From Mesostigma viride (taxonomy: Eukaryota > Streptophyta > Mesostigmatophyceae > Mesostigmatales > Mesostigmataceae), in assembly GCA_009746045.1 (NCBI GenBank), contig RPFO01000015.1, forward strand, positions 141,001-201,000: 60,000 bases of DNA, written 5' to 3'. The position numbers and the translations under genes were made by a program. Every line of letters begins with the position of its first letter. Within the stretch, counting starts at the first letter, position 1. The notes under the pieces were generated by a model. The model worked only from the letters and a program-made list of their open reading frames with translations, made no database searches and had not been told where the DNA came from. This document shows positions 48,806 through 59,118 of this stretch, piece by piece.

Positions 48806-49540
48806 AATTAATTAATTAATTAATAGACACGTGACTGCGTCACGTGAGCATAAGTCCTCAGTGGGAGGGGAACATGGGATGGAATGGATGGTGTAAGCTA
48901 TCTAGGTCGTAGTTACAGGGTTGTGGGCACCGCGGCGGCTGAATCGCTATGCATGCCATACGTGGTCACACACGGAGCCCCCACAGATTTGGGGTGGCCT
49001 CCTTCATCACTACTTGCCATCTATCCTTGCGTACCATCTGCCTCCATTAATTAATTAATTAATAAACACGTGACTGCGTCACGTGAGCATAAGTCCTCAG
49101 TGGAATGGACTCGGGTGGCGGCCTTTGGCACGCCAGGTGAGGACATATCGCCCAGGCTGGGCGGGCTTGGTGCCAGCTAGTCTTTCTGATGTGTCTACCT
49201 GATCTGTGCGGGCCAGGTGCCCGGCTAGGCCCAGGCGCCTGTGCCTAATAATGTGGGAAACATAGGGCAAATCAGCGTACAAATCCTCATTACTAATGTG
49301 CAAACCAAAGGGGATGTTAAGGGCCTTGCGCAGCATCTTGGTGACGTTGCCGTCGAGTCGTTGCTCCAGCTCCTGTGTCAGTGTCCAGGTCTCGGCACCG
49401 TAGGTCAGGATCGTCAGAATGACGACCTTGAAGAGGTCACGCTTGACGATCCGGGGTAGGGCGGGGTTGCTCCACCAGCGGCGGTGGTCATGGAGTTGCG
49501 CCCACGCCATGCCGATCCGTGTCGTCAGGTCGTCCTCGCT
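48806..49540 (-). mobile_element. LINE family B copy B2, with a nested 3'-end fragment
   Basis: Target duplication AAGTGCAACTT at 48795-48805 and 49541-49551. The tail (TAAT)n lies at 48806-48825. The minus strand gives the ORF2 C-terminal half: KRDLFKVVILTILTYGAETW, LEQRLDGNVTKMLRKALNIP, RRLGLAGHLARTDQVDTS. At about 49048-49106 a second tail plus only about 45 bp of LINE B 3' end is inserted, with loss of about 100 bp of the host LINE. Confidence 0.88.
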
Positions 49541-49551
49541 AAGTGCAACTT

Positions 49552-50707
49552 GGCATTCCTTATCATGCGTATATCATTAATTACCATGCATCAGGAAGAT
49601 TTCTAATCAAAATCTGTGTTTCAACTTTTGAAGCGATGATTCCATATATCAGCGTGCAAAGTCGGACAAGCTTGCCCTTCTTTATGCTAGTAATTTATGT
49701 ACACTGCAGTTCTCGCAAGTCCAGCCACACATGGGTTACTGCATTGAAGCAGCAGGGGCGTGCTGGAGTTTGCATGCCACTGCGAAAACTCACAAGAGTG
49801 ATGAACCAGTTTGAACAAAAAAAAAAGCATCTCTGAAACATTTTGAGCGATTGTCACTTGGTGAGGGTTGCCCAAAGCTACTCGAACATTCTTTTGCCAG
49901 TGACATCATGGAAAACAGGGGTCAGGTGCCTTGCTCGAAATTGGAATGGGCAGGCCATCATCTAATGACGCGCCGTTTGGAAGGGTGCACTGGCTGGCAC
50001 ACCATCTGGGTTCATGGCCATGAGCGCACTGAGGTCATTCCCGCCCCTCCCGGTCCACCGCCTGCAATGAATGGCAGGGCGGATGGGGACCAGCCAGGCG
50101 ATCGCACACATCGCGCACCGTGGTTGACATACAGGCCTAGCACCAGAAAGCATGGCATCTTGTAAACTGCGGTGGGGGGGAACAAGTCCAAGGTTCCATG
50201 GGTTTTGCTGGGAGGTGACGAGGATAAATACGGTGCGCATGCAACAGGGCGCGCTCGCATCTTGGTACATGTATGTGGGCATCTTTGTACATGTATGTGT
50301 TTATCTGTGTACACCGGGCTCCCTTTAATCAGCAGCCAGAGAAGGCCTGAAAGCATGAGGTCATGGGTGGCGACGGGGGCTGCACACGAACAGTTTGCCA
50401 TCTCACAAGCAGCATCCCGCAAGGTCTCCGGAGCGCTACCAGCCTGCCTGCTATCTTGCCACCTGTTTTGCTGCTTGCTTTCGTGCCATGCGTCAACCCG
50501 GCATTCCTGCGCCTTGCCTCCTTAGTTGTCTCACCACCAGGTGCCCTACCAGCCCAAGATGTGGATGATTACGCCATAGAGCAAACACACCGCCCATTCG
50601 CACTAAAAGTACGGACCACTTTGTCGGTAGCACGGCTGAGATCCCCCTTTATATGGCGCGCCTCCTGCATAATAACAGTGATAACGGCTGCAGTGGAATC
50701 CGCGAGT
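49552..50707. other. Unique sequence, 3' side of the MZT1 gene
   Basis: No repeat matching elsewhere in the window and no convincing exon. Short open frames on both strands lack motifs. It includes the 3' UTR of the MZT1 gene, whose stop codon is at 50708-50710. Confidence 0.5.
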
Positions 50708-51262
50708 TTATAGACGAACCTTCAATGCTGCAGCTTCCCGTCGGAGTTCCTTGACCACCGCTGCCAACGCCTCCGGGTTTACCCCGTTTTCGCAGAGGCC
50801 GATAAGTATGGAGAGCGTCTCCCGGTCAAGTCCAGTGTTTAGCAGCAGCGAGATCTCGAAAGCAACTGAGATAGGAGGCATGAGAAGCAAGAGCAGGCGG
50901 CGTTCAGGAAAACCGTTCGAACATATTGTGCCTGCATATTTGGCATTTTATGCGCCCATGTAGCTATAAAAATTTCTTTCAGGATATGCCAGCGCAGCAA
51001 TATGCGTTTGCACCACGAAGGATAAGTAGATTTGGACAACAAACGCCCGTTGAGCTAACGGGCACGACCGTAGATTGACTGCATGCCTTACTCAAACATT
51101 AGCTGTCCACGCAGGCATACATGCATTCAAAAAACAAACAGTACGACGACGACATTGCTGGCCAGCGAAAGAAAGCAAGCACTTTAGCCGACGCCTCGCT
51201 CATTAGAAAAAAAGGATACTGTCCAGCGTTTCTCGAGCCTGTTGTACCGCAATTGTATCCAT
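50708..51262 (-). CDS. MZT1: MZT1/GIP1-like gamma-tubulin complex protein, two exons (66 aa)
   Basis: Exon 1 is 51262-51220 (ATG at 51262; [14 protein letters not shown]). The intron 51219-50866 (354 bp) starts GTATCC and ends TATCTCAG. Exon 2 is 50865-50708. Joining gives a 66-residue protein, the family's usual size. [20 protein letters not shown] and [20 protein letters not shown] match the conserved core of MOZART1, called GIP1 in plants, which binds the N-terminus of gamma-tubulin complex proteins and recruits the complex to microtubule-organising sites. The exon join restores the conserved ARETLD...FEIS stretch exactly, which supports the splice sites. Single-copy in the window and free of repeats. 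Confidence 0.9.
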
Positions 51263-51892
51263 GGCACTCGACGTCAGGATTTTTCTCCAGTACACGCAAA
51301 TGTTGAAATTCAACTTCAAGCGGCAAAAGCCTTACAGTCAGATGGTGAATTTTCTCAAGAATAACATGAAACAATCATCTACACCACGCAAACCCACCAA
51401 ACATAGATCTAATTGAAGACCGACTTGATAACAGCTGCGATAAACCAACTTTTGTATTTACGTCAGAAGCGTGTCAGAACTCAGAAGCCATGGAAAACGG
51501 GAAAACGTTTGAATACCGTCATTGGGCTCGTTGCTGGAAGAAGGGCTTGCATGTATACGGTTACATATTTAGTTTGGTATATCGCGTCCGAATCGTATAA
51601 ATTTCATCTCCAGCCCCCAGGCGTCCACGACCGCGCCGCGCCCGTAAACATTGCGACCATGTGTGCTGGCAGCGACGTGAAGGCATCACAATTCACAAAA
51701 CGATTGCCAGCCATTCTTTCCGTCATACTCGAGTGAAGGCCGGGGTGCCTTGCATCGGCTGTTTCATTACAGCGTAATAACACCGGCCCAACCAATGATC
51801 AAATGGCTACTATGGGAAGCCTTGTCGTGGTCAATTTAAAGTTGCGCCCTGGATCGTAAGGCAGTTAAGGTTTTGAAACAGGGCGCCTCTGG
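51263..51892. promoter_or_regulatory. Divergent intergenic region between MZT1 and the membrane-protein gene
   Basis: 630 bp between two divergent starts, probably holding both promoters. AT-rich stretches occur, but no TATA element could be assigned with confidence. No repeats seen. Confidence 0.55.
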
Positions 51893-51898
51893 ATGTGA
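51893..51898 (+). promoter_or_regulatory. Start-stop mini-uORF before the membrane-protein gene
   Basis: ATG immediately followed by TGA, ending two bases before the main ATG at 51901. If transcribed, ribosomes scanning from the 5' end would meet it first. It could lower translation of the main frame; not tested. Confidence 0.45.
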
Positions 51899-51900
51899 GG

Positions 51901-53625
51901 ATGTCAGCGGGTAGACTTGCCTCGTTCCTGTTTCTTCTTCTACTGGTCCAATCCCGACAGTTCGTCTCCTTTGCTCAGGAGGACGCAGTCGATGGTGACG
52001 GGTTAGGGGATGCAGGCTTAGATAGCGCTTCTTTAGGAGGCGATGATGGCCCCGCCGACTTGGCGGTTGATGATGACACAGCTACGCTGGATGACGGTTC
52101 GGCGGGAGGCGGTGCGGTAGCGGACGCAAGTGCCGGAGATGACGCCGAGCAGGGTGATGTACAGGCGGAAGCTGGCGACGGGGTCGATGACATAGTTCCC
52201 GGCAATGCCGAGGACGGAGAGCCTGACGGGGAGCTTGGCGACACCGGGGCGCAAACCAGCGAAATAGATGAGCTAGCCTCCAAGGAGGAGTCACAGCAAA
52301 GTGGCTTTGGTAAGGAGGAAGCGTCAGAGGAGGACGGGGGGGCACCGGGTGCCGAGGAGGCGGACGGTGCACTGGATTCTGATGGGGCGGATGATGCGGG
52401 CAGCTCGCCAACCTCCGGTTCCACGGATGACGCAGACGAGCCAACATCCAAGGAAGACGAGGAGCTGGGCGAAGAAACGGGCAGCATCTCGGATGCCGGC
52501 TCCTCGTTGCAGGAAGCTGCGGAAACAAGGGACGATGAGCCCCAGGAGTTGGCGCGAGAGGACGCGGAGGACACGACCCACTCTCAGTCGTCGAGCCGTG
52601 GGTCGGGAGCGGACACGGAGGCGACCTTAGAAGACGCCACCTCGGGAGACATCACCGCCGAGGACAGCGGGAGCCCCCAGGGTCGCTCCGACAGCTCGGA
52701 GGAAGCGGACCTGGCGTTGCACGCGCCCATCGGTGCCGGGCAGGATGGAGGCGAGCTCCATGCGGCGCACGGCGGCCGGCGCGGGGGCCATCGGCTGGGC
52801 CACCTGAACACGGCGGCGGCCAAGCAGTCGCCGCGCGAGGTGATCCAGAACCGCTACATCAACCCCGGGGGCGGCCCCCATGGGTCGCAGTCCTTCTCAA
52901 TCGCTCGGCGCGCGGTAGCGGTGGGAGAGCACATGGACGTGACTTTTGACGCCGTGGTGGCCAAGACGCGCAAGCACGTCGCGCCGCACGTGGGCCGGCT
53001 GGCGCGCTCGGGCTATGAGGTGGCAGCCAAGACGCACAAGGGCATCCAGGACACGGTGTCCCACTACGTGGGCCCCGAGCACACGCCGCTCGTCTCTACC
53101 GTCGTCTCCTACGTGGCGCTGCTGACGCCGCTGCTGGTCTCGCTGCTCATCATCCTGCGCATCCGCGCCATGTTCAGCATCCAGAAGGTGGTGCTGTTTG
53201 CCAACCTGTACCTGACCGCCTACTGTGCCACGCTGGTGCTGACCACCTGCCTGATCGGCGTGGAGCCGCTGGCCACGCTGCAGCGGTCGAGCGAGAGCAA
53301 CTACGTGGTGGTCCAGCTGGTGGAGGCGTTTGGCTATATCCTCTACATGCTCATGCAGCTCATCAACCTGGGCATCATGTCCTCCAGTGGCTGCTGCACC
53401 CGCTTTGCCGCCGTGCTGCAGATCTGCCTGGCCTCCGGTGTGGGTCTGCACTACTACCTGAACGTGTGGCAGCCGGCGATGCTGGACCTGCCCCCCTCGG
53501 TCTCCTGGCAGATGTACGGCGGCTACGCGCTCGTCTTCCTGGCCTGCTGCTTCATGTCGCGCGTGCGCGCCGTGTCCAAGACCGACACCGAGACGCTGCT
53601 TGTGGGCTCCGACAAGAAGCTGTGA
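51901..53625 (+). CDS. Predicted secretory-pathway protein with acidic region and five membrane helices (574 aa)
   Basis: First in-frame ATG 51901 (MSAGRLASFLFLLLLVQSRQ); residues 1-27 look like a signal peptide. Residues 28-265 are low-complexity, rich in Asp, Glu, Gly, Ser and Ala, strongly acidic. Residues 270-390 are basic to neutral (THKGIQDTVSHYVGPEH). Five hydrophobic segments follow: about 394-418, 427-449, 467-492, 499-521 and 535-556. The membrane part (FANLYLTAYCATLVLTT, EAFGYILYMLMQLINLG, GVGLHYYLNVW) resembles an uncharacterised plant family of small secretory membrane proteins known to me only by sequence type. No enzyme motif. The C-terminus is short and charged. No intron is needed. 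Function unknown. Confidence 0.8.
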   Translation: MSAGRLASFLFLLLLVQSRQFVSFAQEDAVDGDGLGDAGLDSASLGGDDGPADLAVDDDTATLDDGSAGGGAVADASAGDDAEQGDVQAEAGDGVDDIVPGNAEDGEPDGELGDTGAQTSEIDELASKEESQQSGFGKEEASEEDGGAPGAEEADGALDSDGADDAGSSPTSGSTDDADEPTSKEDEELGEETGSISDAGSSLQEAAETRDDEPQELAREDAEDTTHSQSSSRGSGADTEATLEDATSGDITAEDSGSPQGRSDSSEEADLALHAPIGAGQDGGELHAAHGGRRGGHRLGHLNTAAAKQSPREVIQNRYINPGGGPHGSQSFSIARRAVAVGEHMDVTFDAVVAKTRKHVAPHVGRLARSGYEVAAKTHKGIQDTVSHYVGPEHTPLVSTVVSYVALLTPLLVSLLIILRIRAMFSIQKVVLFANLYLTAYCATLVLTTCLIGVEPLATLQRSSESNYVVVQLVEAFGYILYMLMQLINLGIMSSSGCCTRFAAVLQICLASGVGLHYYLNVWQPAMLDLPPSVSWQMYGGYALVFLACCFMSRVRAVSKTDTETLLVGSDKKL

Positions 53626-54761
53626 GGGGTAGCGCGGGCTCCGACAAGAAGCCATGAGGTGTGGCAGGGGATGCACCACGAGAAGCTGTGAGGGGCGACG
53701 CGGGACGCCAGTGGCCAGAGGATGTGGTGGGCCATGCACGACATGGTGGGCGGCGTGGGCTTTGGGGGCCACCGCGGTGTACAAGGAGCGGGGAACAAGT
53801 GCCACAGTGGGCCCGATGGCACCTTGTGCAACGCACATGTGGCAAAGCGCAACAGCAGAGGCTTGTCTGCAGAGGGCAGCAGGAGAGCGCAGGCAGCAAT
53901 GTAGGAATGCCGCAGCTGGACCTGTTGTGAAGGTTTGGCCAGAAGTTGTGGATATGCATGAAGCATGCAGCAACGGAGCGCACGCTGATGTTGGATTTCA
54001 GTCCTAGTGTGTACCAGGAAGGGGTTGACAAGGATGTCAGCAATCTAGGCCTCCTTGTGTTTCATGTGACAAAGAGCTGCCAATGGCAAGCTTTGGGCCG
54101 GCGCCGGCATGAAACTCTTTGGGGACACAGGAATGAACATTTTCAGGGGCAAGGTGCACGGTAGTGCTGTGGGCCAGCACAATGTGATTACAAAACGGAT
54201 TTGCTGAGTTTCATGAAGGGCAAATCGATTCCTAAGTGCTTTTATGCAAGGTGTGCTGTGTCCTTGCCCAGTTTGTTGTTTGGGTAGTTTGTTTACGGTT
54301 TGATGCCAGTGTATGTTGTCATTGGAATAGATGCAATATGCCATGGTCGCTTGCAATGGAGCAGCTTCTTGCTTTGAAATCAACCCGTCTGCTTGTCTCA
54401 AGTGGCGGGCTGTAATGTTACTGCCTGCACTCCTGGTAGTGCCGCAGCATAGCTGTAAGTGTACAGCGTTTCATACTCAATCAATAAAACCAATGAATGA
54501 ATAGTTTTTTTTCTACCCTAAGACTTCTTGTCAGTTCCACAATTTTGAATGAACAGGCTGTATGAAAGGTAATCGGGGTTCTTTGAACGGAGTTTCTTCT
54601 ATACGTGAATGCGGGAACAAGAGGCCGCTGATTGAGCGGCTTATAGGTCGTAGTGTTTTCTCGTAGCTTTTTGGCTAGAGCTTTTGTGATTAGTAGATGC
54701 AGTATAGTGCATGGTTGAAAAATGAATCAAATAAAATGTGCGTTCCGCGCTTGGGTTGATT
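53626..54761 (+). other. 3' flank of the membrane-protein gene
   Basis: Begins with a local duplication of the gene's last codons (GGGCTCCGACAAGAAG at 53605 and 53638). Possible poly-A signals are TGTAA at 54411 and 54452, AATAAA at 54483 and at about 54729. No gene recognised. Confidence 0.45.
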
Positions 54762-54822
54762 ATTAATTAATTACTTAATTAGACCCGTGCTCCCGTTGGG
54801 GAGTCACGGAGCATTAACCCCG

Positions 54823-54847
54823 ATGGATGGATGGATGGATGGATGGG
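54823..54847. repeat. (GGAT)n microsatellite in the LINE A 3' UTR
   Basis: About six GGAT units. The same repeat occurs at 56700-56719 in copy A1, so it is part of the LINE A 3' UTR. Confidence 0.85.
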
Positions 54848-55246
54848 TGCAAACAGTCCTACCGGTCTAAGCTATCTACAACATCTATCTACAACAACTA
54901 GTCTAAGCTCTCTACCCTAGGGGACCTGTCTGGCGTGCTTCCCGTATGCTTGCACACGCGGGCGCTTCCCAACGGGAGGGGGGTTATTGTCCTCTATGAC
55001 CTGGACCCACTTGGCCTTGTCCATCATCTTGTTCCAAATCACGGAGAGACCTAGCCCCCCCATGTCTGCGACTAGCTGTTCTTTGAAGGTGCGGGCCTTG
55101 CGGCGGCGAGCATTGCTGGGCCCGGCCCACGTAAGGAGGTGCCGGCCAGGCTGAGCTGGGCGCAGCCCCGCGGGGGGGCCACGTGAGGTGTCTACCTGGT
55201 TGGTGCGAGCTAAGTGCCCTACTAGCTGCAGGCGCCGCTGCTTAAT

Positions 55247-55299
55247 GGTGCTGGTGATTAAATTAAATTAAATTAAATTATAACTGTGGTGCTGGTGAT
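55247..55299. mobile_element. Tail-only LINE insertion inside LINE A2
   Basis: 29 bp (55259-55287) of mostly TTAAA repeats between two perfect 12-bp copies of GGTGCTGGTGAT (55247-55258, 55288-55299). The other LINE A copies have a single GGTGCTGGTGAT here. Confidence 0.8.
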
Positions 55300-55374
55300 A
55301 TGTGCTTCAGACACGTGTGTAGTACTCCTACACACACAGATCTCGAATGATTTATCTAGTACCAAATCCGAAAG

Positions 55375-55601
55375 GCTTGCATCACGTATCCCCGGAAAGG
55401 AGAACTTTTGCGGATGACTGTAGGTGTAAGTTGGTGATGCCCTAGGATCCGGAGACAACCGTCCTATAGTCAGCGAAAGTTGGTGCGAGAGGTCCCCAGT
55501 TCGATTCCGGTCGGATTCATTTGCAGATCGCGTTTTCCGCGTTTTCCGCGGACCGGCACTGAACGCAAATGGTTTTCACCTTTGCGGCGTGCCAAATCAG
55601 A
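55375..55601 (+). mobile_element. SINE-like repeat, second copy
   Basis: Nearly identical to 5409-5632. The B-box-like CAGTTCGATTCC matches the pol III consensus better than the first copy. A target duplication was not clear; repeat R follows 10 bp later. Confidence 0.6.
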
Positions 55602-55611
55602 ATATGTGCTT

Positions 55612-56130
55612 CATGGCATGGCTAACGTGATGACTGACTAGCTAGACCTTTTCAGTGGTTTTCCATTTGCGGGTATTTCCTCGTAAATGGTGGGAGAGCG
55701 ATCGCAGCAATGGTGCTCACCACTAGACACTCCCGGCCAGTTAGGCTAGAAACACACGCCCTGATCAAGCATGCTGTTTCCGGCCCCACCGTCTAGGTCA
55801 TCTAGTCCGACGCTCTACACGTAAGCCAGCCATAATTTCAATGCACAAGGATACACATTTCCATCATCATTCATCTTCATCATCCTGAACGACTCGAACA
55901 CGCGGACAAGATAACGGCAGGCTCAAGCTACCATGGTCCGGATTCCGCTCCCGATTTCTGGCCGTGCTGGTTGTCTCCTTGATAATTTCAATGCACAAGG
56001 CTACGCATTTCCATCACCATTCATATTCATCATCCTGAACGACTCGAACACGCGGACAAGATAACGGCAGGCTCGAGCTACCATGCTCCGGATTCTCCCG
56101 ATTTCTGGCCTGCGCTGGTTGTCTCCTTGA
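55612..56130. repeat. Interspersed repeat R, copy 2 plus partial tandem copy
   Basis: 55612-55983 matches 47508-47872. From 55984 the last 140 bp (ATAATTTCAATGCACAAGG to TTGTCTCCTTGAT) is repeated once more. Confidence 0.85.
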
Positions 56131-56642
56131 TATATGGCATGCCGAGGTACAGGTCCTCATTGCGAACATGAGCAGCATAGCCTACTCGGAAAATGGATCG
56201 CAGCATGTTGGTGACCGCGCCGTCCAGCTTTCGGGCCAGGTCGGCGGTGAGGGTCCACGTCTCGGCCCCGTACGTGAGAACAGGGAGGACGAGGACCTTA
56301 AACAGGTCCTGTTTCTCTATCTTGCCCAGGGGCTTGCGCCACACATGGACATGTGCTACACTAGACGGGCTAACACCCGGGCAGCCTCCTGGTTTGTCTG
56401 TAATATGGAGGCAGTAATGAGGATCTGTACGCTGATTTGCCCTATGTTTCCCACATTATTCTAAAGGCACAGGCGCCTGGGCCTAGCCGGGCACCTGGCC
56501 CGCACAGATCAGGTAGACACATCAGATACTGACTAGCTGGCACCAAGCCCGCCCAGCCTGGGCGATATGTCCTCACCTGGCATGCCCCAGGCCGCGCGCG
56601 GCAGGGCCGCCACCCGTGGACTTTTCGTGATAGACTCGGCAT

Positions 56643-58657
56643 TAATCAATTAATTAATTAGACTCGTGCTCCCGTTGGGGAGTCACGGAGCATTAACCCC
56701 GATGGATGGATGGATGGATGGGTGCAAACAGTCCTACCGGTCTAATCTATCTACATCAGCTACATACTACATCTATCTAACAGCATTCTAACTACAACAT
56801 CTATCTAGACAGCCGCACTGCCCTAGGGGAGCTGTCTGGCGTGCCTCCCACGGGATTGCACACGCGGGCGCTTCCCCACTGGGGGGGGCTCGCAGTGTCC
56901 TCTATGACCTGGGCCCACTTGGCCTTGTCCATCATCTTCTTCCAAATCACGGAGAGGCCTAGGCCCCCCATGTCCTCTACTAGCTGTTCTTTGAAGGTGC
57001 GGGCCTTGCGGCGTCTAACATCACTGGGCCCGGCCCACGTCAGGAGGTGCCGGCCAGGCTGGGCTGGTCGCAGTCCTGCGGGGGGGCCACGTGAGGTGTC
57101 TACCTGGTTGGTGCGAGCTAGGTGCCCTAATAGCTGCAGGCGTCGCTGCTTAACCCAATGGTGCTGGTGATATATGGCATGCCCTGGTATAGGTCCTCAT
57201 TGCGGACATGAGCAGCATATCCTACTCTGAAAATGGAACGCAGCATGTTGGTGACCGCGCCGTCCAGCTTGCGGGCCAGGTCGGCGGTGAGGGTCCACGT
57301 CTCGGCCCCATACGTGAGAACAGGAAGGACGAGGACCTTGAACAGGTCCTGTTTCTCGATCTTGCCAAGGGGCTTGCGCCACAGGGCCCGATATTGGCGT
57401 AAAGCGTGCCAGGCGAGGGAGATGCGGTGGTCCACATCAACCTCGCAGCTGGGGAGCAGGCTGCCCAGCAGCTTGACGCGGTCCCGATACAGGACTTGAG
57501 AGCCGTCGAGGAGATAGAGGGGCGGCGGTGAGTGGGTGAGCCCAACCGCCAGGGCCTCTGTCTTCTTGCTGACCTCAAGCCCCACTGCACGGGCCTCGAT
57601 AGCCAGGCAGTCAAGCCATGTCTGCACGTGCCCAGTGTCCTCGAAGAGGGTGGTGTCGTCTGCGTAGATGATGTCTGCCTGCCGAATCTCCGTGTCCGCA
57701 CCGCCATGCCAGAATTTGTTAGCAACCTGCACTCCTGGTTCCCTGCCCACGATGCGGGCAAATCGCTTGCGCGCCTGAATCATTACGTATTCGACCACAA
57801 TAATGAACAGGTAGGGCGACAGCACGCAGCCCTGCCACACACCCTTCTGTAAAGGGCATGGGGGCGTGGTCCCGTAAGAAGTGCGCACCGAAGTGGTGGA
57901 CCCTTCATACAGGTTGCGGATGACAGCAATCAGGGGGCGGGGGATCCGGAACAACTCGAGGATGTCCCAAAGCGCAGGCCAGAAAACCGAATCGAAGGCT
58001 TTGATGAAGTCCACCAGCACAAGGTGCAAAGGGGACTCACCAGGCTGAAGGCGTTGCAGTTCCTCCACCAGTCGGAGAGTAGCGAAGAGCGCCTGTACTG
58101 TGTTGCGACCTGAACGGAAGCCGTGCTGCGTCTCGCTGAGGTGACCGTCCAGGGCCGTGCGCAGGCGGTTCAGGATGAGCCGCATAAGAAGCTTGAGGGG
58201 GGCACTTTGAATGCACACCCCTCTGTAGTTGCCGGGGTCGGCAGGCGACCCCTTGTTCTTGTACAGCATCGTGCGAAAACTGTGTTGCCAGGCCGCTGGA
58301 GGTGGTTGCGACGACAGCAGAAGGCGGTTGCAGATGTCCCAGAAGAGCAGCATAACACCTGTGTCCTCGAATTCGGCTAGCTGCAAGTTTTACAACTGCG
58401 GCAGGATTCAATCTCGTCAGAGCCGCCGGTGGCTGCGTCGTAACGCAGGCGCTGGACCGCCTCCGTGACCTCGCGAGAGGTGAAAGGAGGCATGTCAGAC
58501 GGGTCGCCAAGTGGGCCGACCAGCGGGGGGACTAGGTAGTCCGCCGCTGACCTAGGCGGGGCCGGGGGCCCAGCTGCATGGGCCGGCCAGCCGGGGCGGC
58601 CGGGCGGGCGGCGGCGGCTGGGAGCAGGGTGGGGGCGGCGCAGCTGTCCCCACGACC
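56643..58657 (-). mobile_element. LINE family A copy A1 (2,015 bp), inserted in LINE B3
   Basis: Target duplication TAGACTCGGCAT at 56631-56642 and 58658-58669 (12/12). Tail of TAAT units at 56643-56661. It contains part of ORF2 from just before RT to the end, then the 3' UTR with the GGAT repeat. 5'-truncated: no endonuclease domain or ORF1. Confidence 0.92.
57127..58386 (-). pseudogene. LINE family A ORF2: reverse transcriptase
   Basis: 419 open codons in LINE A1. RT motifs in order: NYRGVCIQSAPLKLLMRLIL, HGFRSGRNTVQALFATLRLV, LVDFIKAFDSVFWPALW (first catalytic Asp), GVWQGCVLSPYLFIIVVEYV, IIYADDTTLFEDTG (YADD, about 57655-57670), then LTYGAETWTLTADLARKLDG. Upstream codons to 58657 in another frame (MPPFTSREVTEAVQRLRYDA) show a break near 58380. 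Downstream a 5-bp insertion near 57153 breaks the frame before RRLQLLGHLARTNQVDTSRG and the natural stop near 56810. All the RT catalytic residues are present, but the protein is not made whole. Confidence 0.88.
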
Positions 58658-58885
58658 TAGACTCGGCATGGACATGTGCTACACTAGACGCGACGGGCTC
58701 ACGCCCGGGCAGCCTCCTGGTTTGTCTGTAATATGGAGGCAGATGGTACGCAAGGATAGATGGCAAGTAGTGATGAAGGAGACCACCCCCAAGTCTGTGG
58801 GGGCTCCGCGTGTGACCGCATATGGCATTCATAGCGATTCGGGCCGCGGTGCCTGGGCACACCCCTGTGTCTATTAATTAATTAA

Positions 58886-59118
58886 TGGAGGCAGATGGTA
58901 CGCAATGATAGATGGCAAGTGCATGGTGATGAAGGAGACCACCCCCAAGTCTGTGGGGGCTCCACGTGTGACCGCGTATGGCATTCATAGCGATTCGGGC
59001 CGCGTTGCCCACACCCCTGTCACTAGGACCTAGATAGCTTACACCATCCATTCCATCCCATGTTCCCCTCCCACTGAGGACTTATGCTCACGTGACGCAG
59101 TCACGTGTCTATTAATTG
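58886..59118 (+). mobile_element. LINE family B, 3'-end fragment
   Basis: Repeats the last coding part (MKETTPKSVGAPRVTAYGIH) and the full 3' UTR, including CACGTGACGCAGTCACGTG at about 59089-59107, then a very short tail (TCTATTAATT). Confidence 0.8.

Larger units (their letters stand above)
54762..56343 (-). mobile_element. LINE family A copy A2, split by later inserts
   Basis: The tail lies at 54762-54781, then a GGAT microsatellite, 3' UTR and ORF2 C-terminus up to 55299 (RRLQLVGHLARTNQVDTS-type). The LINE A sequence continues at 56131-56343 (KQDLFKVLVLPVLTYGAETW, LARKLDGAVTNMLRSIFRVG). Between 55300 and 56130 lie a SINE-like copy and repeat R. A tail-only insertion sits at 55259-55287. 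The 5' end joins LINE B sequence near 56343. Confidence 0.8.
56343..58885 (+). mobile_element. LINE family B copy B3, split by LINE A1
   Basis: 56408-56642 (plus) reads RRLGLAGHLARTDQVDTSDT and runs to CGTGATAGACTCGGCAT. It resumes at 58670 with the family B end (LSVIWRQMVRKDRWQVVMKE) and a TAAT tail at 58872-58885. The left part 56343-56407 repeats sequence that belongs after the split, so it is a small rearranged piece. Confidence 0.8.

Noticed and set aside
50172-50713. Overlapping plus-strand frames next to MZT1
   Set aside because: Cys/His/Thr-rich, no motifs, and they run into the MZT1 3' end on the other strand.
51975-52630. Ser/Pro/Arg-rich minus- and plus-strand frames over the acidic region
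   Set aside because: Shadows of the acidic Asp/Glu/Ser codons of the membrane-protein gene.
52897-53973. 358-codon minus-strand frame rich in His, Gln and Val
   Set aside because: Antisense to the membrane helices. The plus strand has a signal peptide, hydrophobic segments and family resemblance.
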